A stretch of 64,000 bases of DNA from the NCBI GenBank assembly GCA_040080145.1, contig JBEBJA010000090.1, positions 1 through 64,000 of the forward strand. Direction: 5' to 3'. The position numbers were made by a program, and so were the translations under genes. Below the pieces are notes generated by a model that was not told where the DNA came from, ran no database searches, and saw nothing but the letters and a program-made list of their open reading frames with translations. How positions within the stretch are numbered: position 1 is the stretch's first letter; every line of letters starts with the position of its first letter. This DNA is from JANXVY01 sp040080145 (GTDB lineage Bacteria > Pseudomonadota > Alphaproteobacteria > Rhizobiales > Hyphomicrobiaceae). Shown piece by piece: positions 56,287-64,000 of this stretch.

Positions 56287-56943
56287 ATGACGCAAGACTA
56301 TACGCCTGAAAAGGGTGGTGACTTTTCTGCGACGCTGAAGTGGGAGCGTCCGAATGCCGTTCAGATTTATGTGTCGCTCAATGACATCGAACCCAAAATC
56401 TGGCGACGCCTGATTGTGCCGCTGACCATGACGCTCGCCGACCTGCACTACGTCTTACAGGCCGCTATGGGCTGGAAGGACAGCCACCTGCATGAATTCG
56501 TCATCGGTGGCCTACGCTAAGGCACAGTGGACGTGCTCAATGAGGATCGGTTCAGCGACGACGCGCAGGCGTTCGATGCCAGCGAGGTGAGGCTGAGGGA
56601 TTTTTGCTTCAACCACGCAGGTGGACCGTCGTTCACGTACACCTACGATTTTGGCGACAACTGGCGGCACACCATCCAGCTGGAAAAGTTGGTTGCCATC
56701 AACCCTATGCCAAAGACAGCCACTTGCATTGGTGGCGCGCGCTGCTGCCCGCCCGAGGACGTTGGCGGCACCGATAGCTATTTTGAGTTCCTGCGGGTGC
56801 TGCTGTCGCCTGATCCCGATGAGCTTGAGGAACAGCGGCACCTGAAGCGGTGGAGCGGCGGGAAATTTGATGCCGAGCGATTCAACCTCGCCAAGACGGA
56901 CAAGGCGGTGCGAGGGGCGCTAAGGAAGCGGAATCGCGAGTGA
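56287..56943 (+). pseudogene. pRiA4b ORF-3-like protein gene with an in-frame stop
   Basis: Two consecutive frames in the same phase (78 and about 140 codons) together make one plasmid pRiA4b ORF-3 family protein (IS1096 passenger TnpR-like). First part: QIYVSLNDIEPKIWRRLIVP, ADLHYVLQAAMGW. Second: FTYTYDFGDNWRHTIQLEKL. The break is a TAA at 56,518-56,520 where relatives read Tyr-Gly (RYG), so one C-to-A change of TAC explains it. It is a nonsense pseudogene unless read through. Confidence 0.85.
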
Positions 56944-57019
56944 CGAAGCCAAAAATTTCGCCTTCTTTCCTCGTTCTTCAGGCCTCGCCGGTTAGCAAAC
57001 TTGAGCAATGCGTGACTAT

Positions 57020-58255
57020 TTAAACGTCGCAGCCAACCCTAAGCCCAACATAAAACTGTGAATATGTGGGGCAAATTTTATCTCGACTTGCTGAACGGAT
57101 GTCTTCAGCCGAACTTCCATACCAGCCACCACGAATTACTCGTCCAAAACGCATATCACCAGCGGGTTCATGGGCTGTTCCGTCATTTGGAACAGAGTCG
57201 TAACTTGCATACCTATCTTGAACCCATTCCGCAACATTGCCGTGAACATTATAGAGGCCCCAGGCATTGGGCTCGAATGAGTCGACCGGCATAATCGATT
57301 CTCTTAATCGGCCATAATTCGCCCTTTGAGGCGATATGTCGCCGAAAGAGTATAAGCCCTCGGTGCCCGCCCTTGCAGCAAATTCCCATTCTGCTTCAGT
57401 TAGGATTCGATATTTCCTGCCCGTTAGCCTGGTCAGAAAATCAACGTAGTCCCCAGCTTGCTCCAAGCTTATATCCACTACTGGAAAATTTAACTCTTTC
57501 TGGTCAAACTTCTTAGGTAGCGCGTAATTTCGAGGCGAAAATCCCCAAAAAGATATCGCTGACCGCCACAATTGATTTGAAACTGTGAACCTGCTTACGG
57601 CGAAAGGCTTGAGAATGTCGACACCTAATTTAGGCATCTCATCAGGCTTGGCGCCCTCGTCTTGTGGTGATGAGCCACGATCGAATCTACCACTTGGAAT
57701 TACAACCATTTCTGGCGAAATGTCGTGGTCTTGAAACCATTCTTTTTTTCCGTGTCCAGGAATATAATATCGCAATACCTCGTCGGGATTGGTTGCAACA
57801 CGAACGGCTGAAAGCTCTTTTCGCAGAATTTTTTCTGCGAGGGTCTTTACGCCGTCCGAGAAGTGGTCGTGGATAAGTCGGTGGGCTTGAAACTCGGTGA
57901 CGACATCAATACTGCGCGGTAGAGCGCTTGTATCAGGCATCGTTGTTGCATCAAGCAAAACGGGTACGATCAGCACGTCGTCACGGGCTAAGACGACTTC
58001 AAGCTCATGCCGGATGAGGTCATCCGATTCGTGAAGTCGTTGAGCATCCAGTTTGTTTGGGCCAATAACAAGAATGAGAATTTGGCACCTGTCTAGCTCC
58101 CGCTGCAATATTGCAGGGTAGTGGCCTCCGACACGTAAGCTCGTTACGTCGAGAAATACCGATTCTTCGCCAAAAATCCTCTGGAGTTCTAGCTGAAGTC
58201 GGGCAGCTGCATGAGCGGAGTCCGAACGGCGATAGCTGATAAATATTTCGGCCAC
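57020..58255 (-). CDS. TIR domain fused to a formylglycine-generating-enzyme-like domain
   Basis: 411 residues. TIR domain at 1-135 (EIFISYRRSDSAHAAARL, FLDVTSLRVGGHY). By a gapless alignment by eye with SARM1, Tyr47 falls where its catalytic Glu lies, so NADase activity is unsure. Residues 180-411 are a SUMF1/FGE fold (TEAEWEFAARAGT, YNVHGNVAEWVQDRY, RVIRGGWYGSSAEDIRSASR). The paired cysteines of true FGE near that last motif are missing, so it should bind rather than oxidise. AT-richer than neighbours. A defence or signalling role is a reasonable guess. Confidence 0.88.
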   Translation of the reverse strand: MAEIFISYRRSDSAHAAARLQLELQRIFGEESVFLDVTSLRVGGHYPAILQRELDRCQILILVIGPNKLDAQRLHESDDLIRHELEVVLARDDVLIVPVLLDATTMPDTSALPRSIDVVTEFQAHRLIHDHFSDGVKTLAEKILRKELSAVRVATNPDEVLRYYIPGHGKKEWFQDHDISPEMVVIPSGRFDRGSSPQDEGAKPDEMPKLGVDILKPFAVSRFTVSNQLWRSAISFWGFSPRNYALPKKFDQKELNFPVVDISLEQAGDYVDFLTRLTGRKYRILTEAEWEFAARAGTEGLYSFGDISPQRANYGRLRESIMPVDSFEPNAWGLYNVHGNVAEWVQDRYASYDSVPNDGTAHEPAGDMRFGRVIRGGWYGSSAEDIRSASRDKICPTYSQFYVGLRVGCDV

Positions 58256-58336
58256 TGAACGGGATACCCCACCTTAATGCCAACACTAGATTAGTTTGGC
58301 CACCCAACGTTGGTGTACGAATTGTGCTGGTGCTGG

Positions 58337-59914
58337 TCAACGCCGGATACTTGGCAGAACGACCGTCGACAAGGATGCAGGCGCCTGCAGCCTTGGCCAC
58401 CATCCCAAATCAACCGTTGCCATGCCGCTGGCCTTCCCTTCCCGCCACGCGTCCCACATCCCCTTGAAACACCGCTCTTCGTAGTATCGCACCCGCTCGG
58501 CCTTGATCGGGAACTCCACTTTGCGCCCAATGAAGGCCAGGACTGTGTCGGCTGGGAGCCGCGTGATTTCCGCAGGATCGAGGAGGAGCCGCGAAGCCTC
58601 GGACAATCCCGCTTGGCTCTGGTGCCGCAGCAATGCCGCACTGGACTGACTGACGCCCACTGAATGCGACACCACCGTGGTCGCACCAATACGCTCTGAC
58701 AGCATGGTGGCCGTCGGCATGTCGTTGACCGCCCAACCCATCACTGCCCCGAAGTTCGCAATCATGGATTCTGCCTTGGGGTAGGTGGCGCGCAGCTGGT
58801 GGAGATCTTGGAACACCATCGCACATCGCGCATAGGCCCGCAGGTGCCCCATGCCGCTTTCCAGGGGCTGCAGATATCCCAACGCTGCCGCCTCATCGAG
58901 CATGAACATGGGCTTGTGCAACGGTGTGTGGTGCTTCCCTTCCCGTTCGACGCTGTTGAGCGCCATCCCGACAACTACCCGCAGCACGCCGCCGTAAATC
59001 GCGAGCTTGTCCTCGGGCACCATGAGATACACGCTCACGGTTTCTTTGGTGAGGTCGGCAAGGCGAAACGAGGATGACCGCCCGATCTTGCCCATAGGTT
59101 TGCCGAACCCCCAAGCTTCCGTGCCCTTGGCCATGTTGGAGAGGATGTTCCAAGCCTCCTCGGTCGAATCCAGCCCACGGGCGATTTCACCGGCAACCTC
59201 ACGCACCTTTTCCACTGGGAACGCCGCCATGTGCGTCACCATCTGGTCGAGGTCGGCTCTGCCAGCGCACACAAGCTTGTTGACCACGCCCAGCGTCGAC
59301 CAGTCGGGGTTGGTGACCCGCGCATAGGCCACGTACAGCAGAATGCCGGTGAGCCACGACTTGGCCTTGTCGCGCCAATGGCTGTCGGCTCTGGGGTCGT
59401 GCGTCAGCATTAGATCGGCCAACACCTCGGCGTCGTCTTGTTCGTGGTTGGTGCCGATACGGATTTCATCAAGGGGGTTGAAGCGGTCGGAGCTGTCTGG
59501 ATCGATGAGGTTGATGCTCACTACCTTGCCGAAGGTGCTGCGCTGGCGACGGGTGACGCAATAGTTCTCGCCCTTGGGGTCAGTGATGACCATGGAGCCG
59601 GGATAGCTCAACAGATTGGGGATGACGAACCCTACGCCCTTGCCGGCCCCGCTGGGCGCAAACACTAGCGCAGAACCCTCTGGGTTATTGAACCGCAAGT
59701 ACTGCTGGCCGACTTTGCCGATGATGAGGCCGTCGCCGTCCAACGCTCCCGCACGGCGCAGCTCACGTATGGTCGAAAAACGCGCCGAACCGAACGTCAC
59801 CGATCGCTTGCGCAGTAGCTGCCGGGTAAGCCGATAGGCGCCTTGACAGGCCTTCCACATGGCCCAGCAGAGCCAGTAGAGCAGGAACTTCGTGCAGGCA
59901 AAAATCAGTCGCAT
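58337..59914 (-). CDS. Type IV coupling protein VirD4/TraG
   Basis: 525 residues. Short hydrophobic N-terminus (about 4-20), then the ATPase: Walker A APSGAGKG at 86-93, MVITDPKGENY, Walker B FMLDEAAALG. Couples the relaxosome to a mating pore. Only one anchor helix is seen where VirD4 has two. The second VirD4-like protein of the region, but with the standard layout, so this is the likely partner of the relaxase. Confidence 0.92.
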   Translation of the reverse strand: MRLIFACTKFLLYWLCWAMWKACQGAYRLTRQLLRKRSVTFGSARFSTIRELRRAGALDGDGLIIGKVGQQYLRFNNPEGSALVFAPSGAGKGVGFVIPNLLSYPGSMVITDPKGENYCVTRRQRSTFGKVVSINLIDPDSSDRFNPLDEIRIGTNHEQDDAEVLADLMLTHDPRADSHWRDKAKSWLTGILLYVAYARVTNPDWSTLGVVNKLVCAGRADLDQMVTHMAAFPVEKVREVAGEIARGLDSTEEAWNILSNMAKGTEAWGFGKPMGKIGRSSSFRLADLTKETVSVYLMVPEDKLAIYGGVLRVVVGMALNSVEREGKHHTPLHKPMFMLDEAAALGYLQPLESGMGHLRAYARCAMVFQDLHQLRATYPKAESMIANFGAVMGWAVNDMPTATMLSERIGATTVVSHSVGVSQSSAALLRHQSQAGLSEASRLLLDPAEITRLPADTVLAFIGRKVEFPIKAERVRYYEERCFKGMWDAWREGKASGMATVDLGWWPRLQAPASLSTVVLPSIRR

Positions 59915-60431
59915 AAGCGGCGATTATCAACGAAGCGGTCGATGAGCGCCAAGCCTCCTGCTCAACCGCGCGTCACCTGCAAAACTATGGTGACTGCCGA
60001 ATTTGAGCGAGAACCCAAGTCCCACCAACCCTGTGAAGCAATCCTGCAACGCTTTTTGCCGTGCCATCGCCAGCGACGAGGATGCCGCCGTGCTCGCGCC
60101 CGTCAAGGCCAAGCCCTGCGGGTGGCCGCAAGAGCGGCCAGCCTTGACCGGCACTCTGCGCGGCAGCGAAAAGATGGCTGGCAAGACGATGGGAGGGTGT
60201 GCTTATGGAGAACGGCTGAGCATTCTGAAGTCAAATATGGATAGATGCCCAATGAGTTACGTTGCGGGCCAACAGTTCGCCACGAGTATCGATGGCGCAA
60301 GGTCATGGTAGCGTATTCGTAGAGGGCGCAACGCGCCCGTAACAACAATCGAAATGGACGACGGCGCTCACAACCGTCGCCCAAATATACCAATGCAGTT
60401 GTCTGATAGAATTTATTTTAAATTCATATCC
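59915..60431. other. 0.5-kb stretch without a supported gene
   Basis: Short open frames on both strands lack ribosome binding sites and recognisable composition. A frame at 60,003-60,311 (TTG start) could encode a 102-residue protein but nothing supports it. AT content rises towards 60,400. Confidence 0.4.
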
Positions 60432-61049
60432 CTATTGCTCGTGATTTAGTACGAAATTTATTTCGGCTGCGCCGCCATATGTTATATTTTTTCCAAGATT
60501 TCCGCATTGAATAATGCCAAAGGTTGGAATTGTTCCTACCGTACCCGCTCCAATTGCTCCAGGAAGGCGATTTGGAACAGTGTGCTGATTTACTCCTTGC
60601 TCAGGATCAAAGAAACTACCGTCTTTTTTAATTTTTGGCCCTAAAGTGTACAGGCACCAAGGTCCCCCACCCCAGCTCCCTTGCTGTATCGTGACGACGG
60701 TGCCCTCATGCAATATGGGCCGCCTGCTATTCTGTGGATCTGTGTACTGGCGAAGATCGGCAATCTGATTACCCAGGGCAACATTGCCTTCTTTTAGTGT
60801 TGCAACTGCGGCAGTTAGGGTCTTTATATCTTCGCCCTGCTTTTGATTTTCTCTTTGAATCGCTGTTACATCGGCTCTTAGCTTAGCGACAACGCCTATT
60901 GTATCAACAAGTTGATTTCGCAGACATTTCACAACGCTTTCGATAGGCCCCTGGCATAAATTTGTAGAATCCTGTTGAGGCTCTTGTGCCAAAGCACCGC
61001 TGGCTGCAAACGATATAATAACAACTGCAAATGTATTCCTACGCATCAT
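60432..61049 (-). CDS. Secreted coiled-coil protein, unknown
   Basis: 205 residues from the ATG at 61049 with GGAGGG upstream. Signal peptide (FAVVIISFAASGALA), then a helical coiled coil at about 40-100 (VVAKLRADVTAIQRENQKQG), then a Gly-rich, probably beta-structured C-terminal domain with three cysteines in all. AT-rich compared with neighbours, suggesting recent transfer. No family recognised; the layout recalls short trimeric stalk-and-head surface proteins. Confidence 0.65.
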   Translation of the reverse strand: MMRRNTFAVVIISFAASGALAQEPQQDSTNLCQGPIESVVKCLRNQLVDTIGVVAKLRADVTAIQRENQKQGEDIKTLTAAVATLKEGNVALGNQIADLRQYTDPQNSRRPILHEGTVVTIQQGSWGGGPWCLYTLGPKIKKDGSFFDPEQGVNQHTVPNRLPGAIGAGTVGTIPTFGIIQCGNLGKNITYGGAAEINFVLNHEQ

Positions 61050-61334
61050 AAACCCTCCGAAATTCGGGATGTGACCAACAAAGTGCCTAATTCCAGAATG
61101 CCTTTCAACCGGCAACCCAGGTGGATTTGCCGCCCATCTTGGAGCTTCTGGCCCACCAATCTTAACCAAAATTACTCAGGCTGCGCAATCTCCGTTAGCG
61201 CCCTGTTTTACTGTAAGACATCGACTCTCGGAAGCTCAAGGAGTCGACCACGTATGGCCTAGCCGCAAGTGCGCAGGCGATCAGTAAACCCCACGGACGT
61301 TTCCACCTCCCAGCTTGACACCAACCCCGCATGA

Positions 61335-61349
61335 GAACAAAAAAGGAAC
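61335..61349. promoter_or_regulatory. LexA (SOS) box of alphaproteobacterial type
   Basis: GAAC-AAAAAAG-GAAC, an exact match to the alphaproteobacterial GAAC-N7-GAAC operator (equal to GTTC-N7-GTTC on the other strand), 20 bp before the umuD ATG. Confidence 0.88.
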
Positions 61350-61368
61350 TCAAGGGGCGATTCAAACC

Positions 61369-61803
61369 ATGGAGACGGCACGCGTGACAATCTTGGGGGC
61401 AGCGGGTGCGACCGCTCGCGTTGAGCTGCCGCTGTACGGCTGCCGGGTCGCTGCAGGCTTTCCGTCACCAGCTGACGACTACATTGAGGGCAAGCTCGAC
61501 CTCAACGAACTGCTGGTTTCCAATCCATCTGCCACGTTCTTCGTCCGCGTCACGGGCGAATCCATGACGGGCGCCGGTATTCTGCCCAGCGACATCCTCG
61601 TGGTCGATCGCAGTGTCGCCGCCACCCACGGGCGCGTAGTCATTGCCGTGCTGGATGGTGAGCTGACCGTCAAACGCTTCACCCGAGTCTCTGGCCAAGT
61701 CGTGCTTCAGGCCGAGAACCCAGCCTTTGAGCCCATCATTCCCAGCGGTGACAGCGAACTGACCATCTGGGGCGTGGTCACTGGCGTGGTGCGGGAGCTG
61801 TGA
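61369..61803 (+). CDS. umuD: UmuD-like, LexA-family self-cleaving subunit of DNA polymerase V
   Basis: 144 residues from the ATG at 61369. S24 peptidase fold: cleavage site Ala-Gly in CRVAAGFPSPADDY, nucleophile Ser in TGESMTGAGI, and Lys in LDGELTVKRF. RecA filaments trigger self-cleavage to UmuD', which joins UmuC. The start at 61315 would run through the SOS box and is rejected. Stop overlaps the umuC ATG (TGATG). Confidence 0.94.
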   Translation: METARVTILGAAGATARVELPLYGCRVAAGFPSPADDYIEGKLDLNELLVSNPSATFFVRVTGESMTGAGILPSDILVVDRSVAATHGRVVIAVLDGELTVKRFTRVSGQVVLQAENPAFEPIIPSGDSELTIWGVVTGVVREL

Positions 61804-63053
61804 TGCTCGCCCTCGTCGACTGCAACAACTTCTACGCCAGCTGCGAACGGGTCTTTGAGCCTAAGCTTGCTACCCGTCCCTTGGTGGTCCTATCCAACAA
61901 CGATGGCTGTGTCATTGCCCGCTCTAACGAGGCCAAAGCCCTTGGTATTCCGATGGGGGCACCGTTCCATCTCATCCAAGACGACATCAGGCGCCACAAC
62001 ATCGTCGTGCGCTCCTCCAACTATGCCCTCTATGGCGACATGAGCCATCGCGTGATGACCGTGCTGCGCCGGTTCGCCCCTGCCATGGAAGTCTACTCCA
62101 TCGATGAAGCGTTCATGGATGTGGATGGGATTGAACCTGAGCGGCTTCAGATCCTGCTCACCGACCTTCGCGCCCAGGTTCGCCAATGGACTGGCATTCC
62201 CGTCTCAATCGGCGTGGCGCCGACCAAGACCTTGGCCAAGGTCGCCAATCGCGTCGCCAAGAAGGGAACGGGCGTGCACGTGCTACCCAACCAAACCGCC
62301 GTTGCCGACGCACTCGGTAAAATGGAGGTTTCTGACATCTGGGGGGTTGGCTCACGCCTCACCAAGAAGCTGCAGCCCATGGGCATCACCACCGCACTCC
62401 ACCTGCGCAATGCCGATCCCGCTCTCATTCGCCAACAGTTCGGCGTGGTGCTGGAGCGCACTGTCCACGAACTGCGCAGTACAACTTGCATTGGCCTGGA
62501 GCATGTCCCTGCCCCACGTCAGAGCCTCATGGTGTCGCGCTCGTTCGGCACGCGCGTGACCTCACTGCAGGAGCTGGAGCAAGCGGTCGCCACCTTTGCT
62601 AGCCGTGCTGCTGAAAAGCTCCGCTCTGACCGCCTCGCCACCGCTGCCATCGACGTGTTCGTGATGACCAGCCCGTTTTCCAAGACCGAGCCGTACTACA
62701 GCGCCAACCGCACCGTGGCATGCACCCACACGACCGCCGACACCTGCCGTATCGTCGCCGCTGCGCTGACAGGCGTGCGCCAGATCTTTCGCCCTGGCCT
62801 GCGCTACGCCAAGGCCGGTGTGATGCTGTTGGGTCTGGAGCCGGCCGATCAGGTAGCGCCCACACTCTTTGCCAGTGTCGACACCCCGAAATCCGCGCGC
62901 CTCATGGCGGCACTGGATGCACTCAATCGGGATCACGGTCGCCATCACGTGAGGGTGGCCGCCATGGGAACGCGCCAGCGTTGGGGGCTGAAGGCCGAGA
63001 AGCGCTCGCCGCGTTACACCACGCGATGGGATGAGTTGGCCACGGTGAGATAG
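61803..63053 (+). CDS. umuC: Translesion DNA polymerase V catalytic subunit UmuC
   Basis: 416 residues, Y-family. Metal residues lie in LALVDCNNFYASCE and YSIDEAFMD; the little-finger region includes SRSFGTRVTSLQELEQAV. Error-prone bypass of DNA damage under SOS control; umuDC pairs are frequent on plasmids, where they raise mutation after entry or damage. Confidence 0.96.
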   Translation: MLALVDCNNFYASCERVFEPKLATRPLVVLSNNDGCVIARSNEAKALGIPMGAPFHLIQDDIRRHNIVVRSSNYALYGDMSHRVMTVLRRFAPAMEVYSIDEAFMDVDGIEPERLQILLTDLRAQVRQWTGIPVSIGVAPTKTLAKVANRVAKKGTGVHVLPNQTAVADALGKMEVSDIWGVGSRLTKKLQPMGITTALHLRNADPALIRQQFGVVLERTVHELRSTTCIGLEHVPAPRQSLMVSRSFGTRVTSLQELEQAVATFASRAAEKLRSDRLATAAIDVFVMTSPFSKTEPYYSANRTVACTHTTADTCRIVAAALTGVRQIFRPGLRYAKAGVMLLGLEPADQVAPTLFASVDTPKSARLMAALDALNRDHGRHHVRVAAMGTRQRWGLKAEKRSPRYTTRWDELATVR

Positions 63054-63306
63054 TGCCAGGAGCCCCGGCAGCCTTATTCAATATATTCGGCTGACACCCT
63101 CCGCGAAGGGAGCTATTGACCCAAGCCCCTGGCGAGCAGATTCTTTCGCAGAATCATGGCGCCCCGTGGGCAGAGATTCATTTTCCAGAGCCTGGCGACT
63201 GCGCTCCCGCCCTGCCCTGACCACTTCCCGCGAAATACCGAAGGCCCTCACCATGGGGCCATCGTCGTGCCCTACTCACCAGCGGCGATGATGCAGGACT
63301 CTTACT

Positions 63307-64000
63307 TCATTGGGGGTTAGCCAAGATGTCCTCGATCATCTCTGCCACCAACTCAGGAAAGGTCTCTTCAACGATTCGATGGGCTTGATTCAAGGTGGGC
63401 CATAATGCGTCACCTTTCTCGCCTTGAGCAAGGGCTACCCAGTGGGTCGGAAAGTACCGCGCCAACATTCCGAGCACGTAGCCAACCATATAGGTAATAC
63501 AAAGCTGTGAGTACCTATTACCTGTCGGCATGGGCGCAACGAGGAATAAATTCGGAATTGCTCCAAACATTTTATGAACATAGGTATGCGCGAATTGAGG
63601 AGTGTGCTCATTCATTAAATCAGGACTACCTGTCATAATCGTCAATTCACCAGCATCTTGCATATTATACCCGACTGCGGCGTAGTCACTTTTGAACACT
63701 TCGAAGGCCTTGGTTGGGATCTTAATGTTGACCCCCTTAGTAATATCAAACAACATTTCGTTAATTGTCACATACTTTGGAACGGTGGCAATCACCGCGT
63801 GCTCATTGCGCAAATCTGGTAAGCGGGCGAGTAGGTCTTCAAGATGTATCTCATCGCCAAGCGTAGGTTGCCGATAATTGAGCCTCCAGTCCACCGCGCC
63901 GGATCGCACATGCATCGACAGTCGGTTCTTGGTCTCCTTAGCGAAATCAGCAAACAAGCCACTGCACGTGCGAATTTTCAACCCACTCACTGCTTCGATG
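63307..64000 (-). CDS. YaaC-like protein (partial, runs off the window)
   Basis: At least 227 residues; the frame stays open to the window end, so the N-terminus is missing. C-terminal part (GYVLGMLARYFPTHWVALAQ, then IVEETFPELVAEMIEDIL) resembles the YaaC family, whose function is unknown. Low GC for this genome. The 250 bp before it towards umuC hold no gene that I can support. Confidence 0.65.
   Translation of the reverse strand, partial: IEAVSGLKIRTCSGLFADFAKETKNRLSMHVRSGAVDWRLNYRQPTLGDEIHLEDLLARLPDLRNEHAVIATVPKYVTINEMLFDITKGVNIKIPTKAFEVFKSDYAAVGYNMQDAGELTIMTGSPDLMNEHTPQFAHTYVHKMFGAIPNLFLVAPMPTGNRYSQLCITYMVGYVLGMLARYFPTHWVALAQGEKGDALWPTLNQAHRIVEETFPELVAEMIEDILANPQ

Larger units (their letters stand above)
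43796..64000. mobile_element. Second accessory region: integrated mobilizable-plasmid-like element (partial)
   Basis: From attR to the window end the gene content is plasmid-like: hipBA, ParA operon, Fic, initiator protein with iterons, two VirD4/TraG-like ATPases, MobA/MobL relaxase, umuDC. Codon use is less extreme and several genes are AT-richer than the core. Its right end and its own integrase, if any, lie beyond the window. Integration rather than a separate replicon is inferred from contiguity with the chromosome. Confidence 0.65.

Noticed and set aside
60003..60311. Possible 102-residue protein upstream of the coupling protein gene
   Set aside because: TTG start without a ribosome binding site and no family resemblance; left as unsupported.

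Overview
The window is a piece of an alphaproteobacterial chromosome, most likely Hyphomicrobiales (Rhizobiales). Evidence: GC-rich coding; the F1 operon atpHAGDC; the ribosomal and membrane-biogenesis cluster rpmH-rnpA-yidC-engB next to argB and a pyrimidine 5'-nucleotidase-type HAD gene; and an alphaproteobacterial SOS box (GAAC-N7-GAAC) before umuDC. Family calls come from motifs and memory of the families; no search was run.

Bases 1-32.9 kb are ordinary core genome. In order: transaldolase (minus) and priA (plus), a small secreted protein, the ATP synthase F1 operon with a small CPFCG protein inserted between atpD and atpC, an ATP-grasp protein, rppH, ctpA and a degenerate LytM/EnvC-type activator, a HIG1 protein with cob(I)alamin adenosyltransferase, a rhomboid protease, etfB-etfA with 3-hydroxyacyl-CoA dehydrogenase, the HAD phosphatase with argB, a Clp-N-domain membrane protein, engB-yidC-rnpA-rpmH, a TVP38/TMEM64 protein with a FAD oxidoreductase whose redox cysteines are both serine, and an orphan histidine kinase. 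Palindromic interspersed repeats sit in many gaps.

At 32.9 kb a tRNA-Arg(ACG) gene is the target of an integrated element of 10.8 kb (32,925-43,795), bounded by a perfect 52-bp repeat of the tRNA 3' part. It carries a tyrosine integrase, two AlpA-like HTH proteins, a primase-polymerase/VapE-type helicase, a dense TGGATC cluster that looks like a replication origin, a membrane protein ending in a winged helix, small unknowns, and one phage structural gene: a complete 917-residue tail tape measure protein. No capsid, portal, terminase or other tail gene is present. This is the layout of a phage satellite and the most unusual feature of the window.

Directly right of attR begins a second accessory region that runs off the window end. 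It reads as an integrated, mobilizable plasmid: hipBA under four palindromic operators spaced 49-50 bp, a ParA operon, a Fic protein, an initiator protein with an oriV (four iterons at 21-22 bp, AT-rich 11-mers, a DnaA box), a soluble VirD4/TraG-like ATPase overlapping an M48 metallopeptidase gene, a MobA/MobL relaxase, a nonsense-mutated pRiA4b ORF-3 gene, a TIR-formylglycine-enzyme-like fusion, a second VirD4-like coupling protein, a secreted coiled-coil protein, SOS-controlled umuDC and the end of a YaaC-like gene. No mating-pore genes are in view, so transfer would need a helper or genes beyond the window. Paired 11-bp repeats beside attR suggest this region entered through the same tRNA site (tandem accretion).
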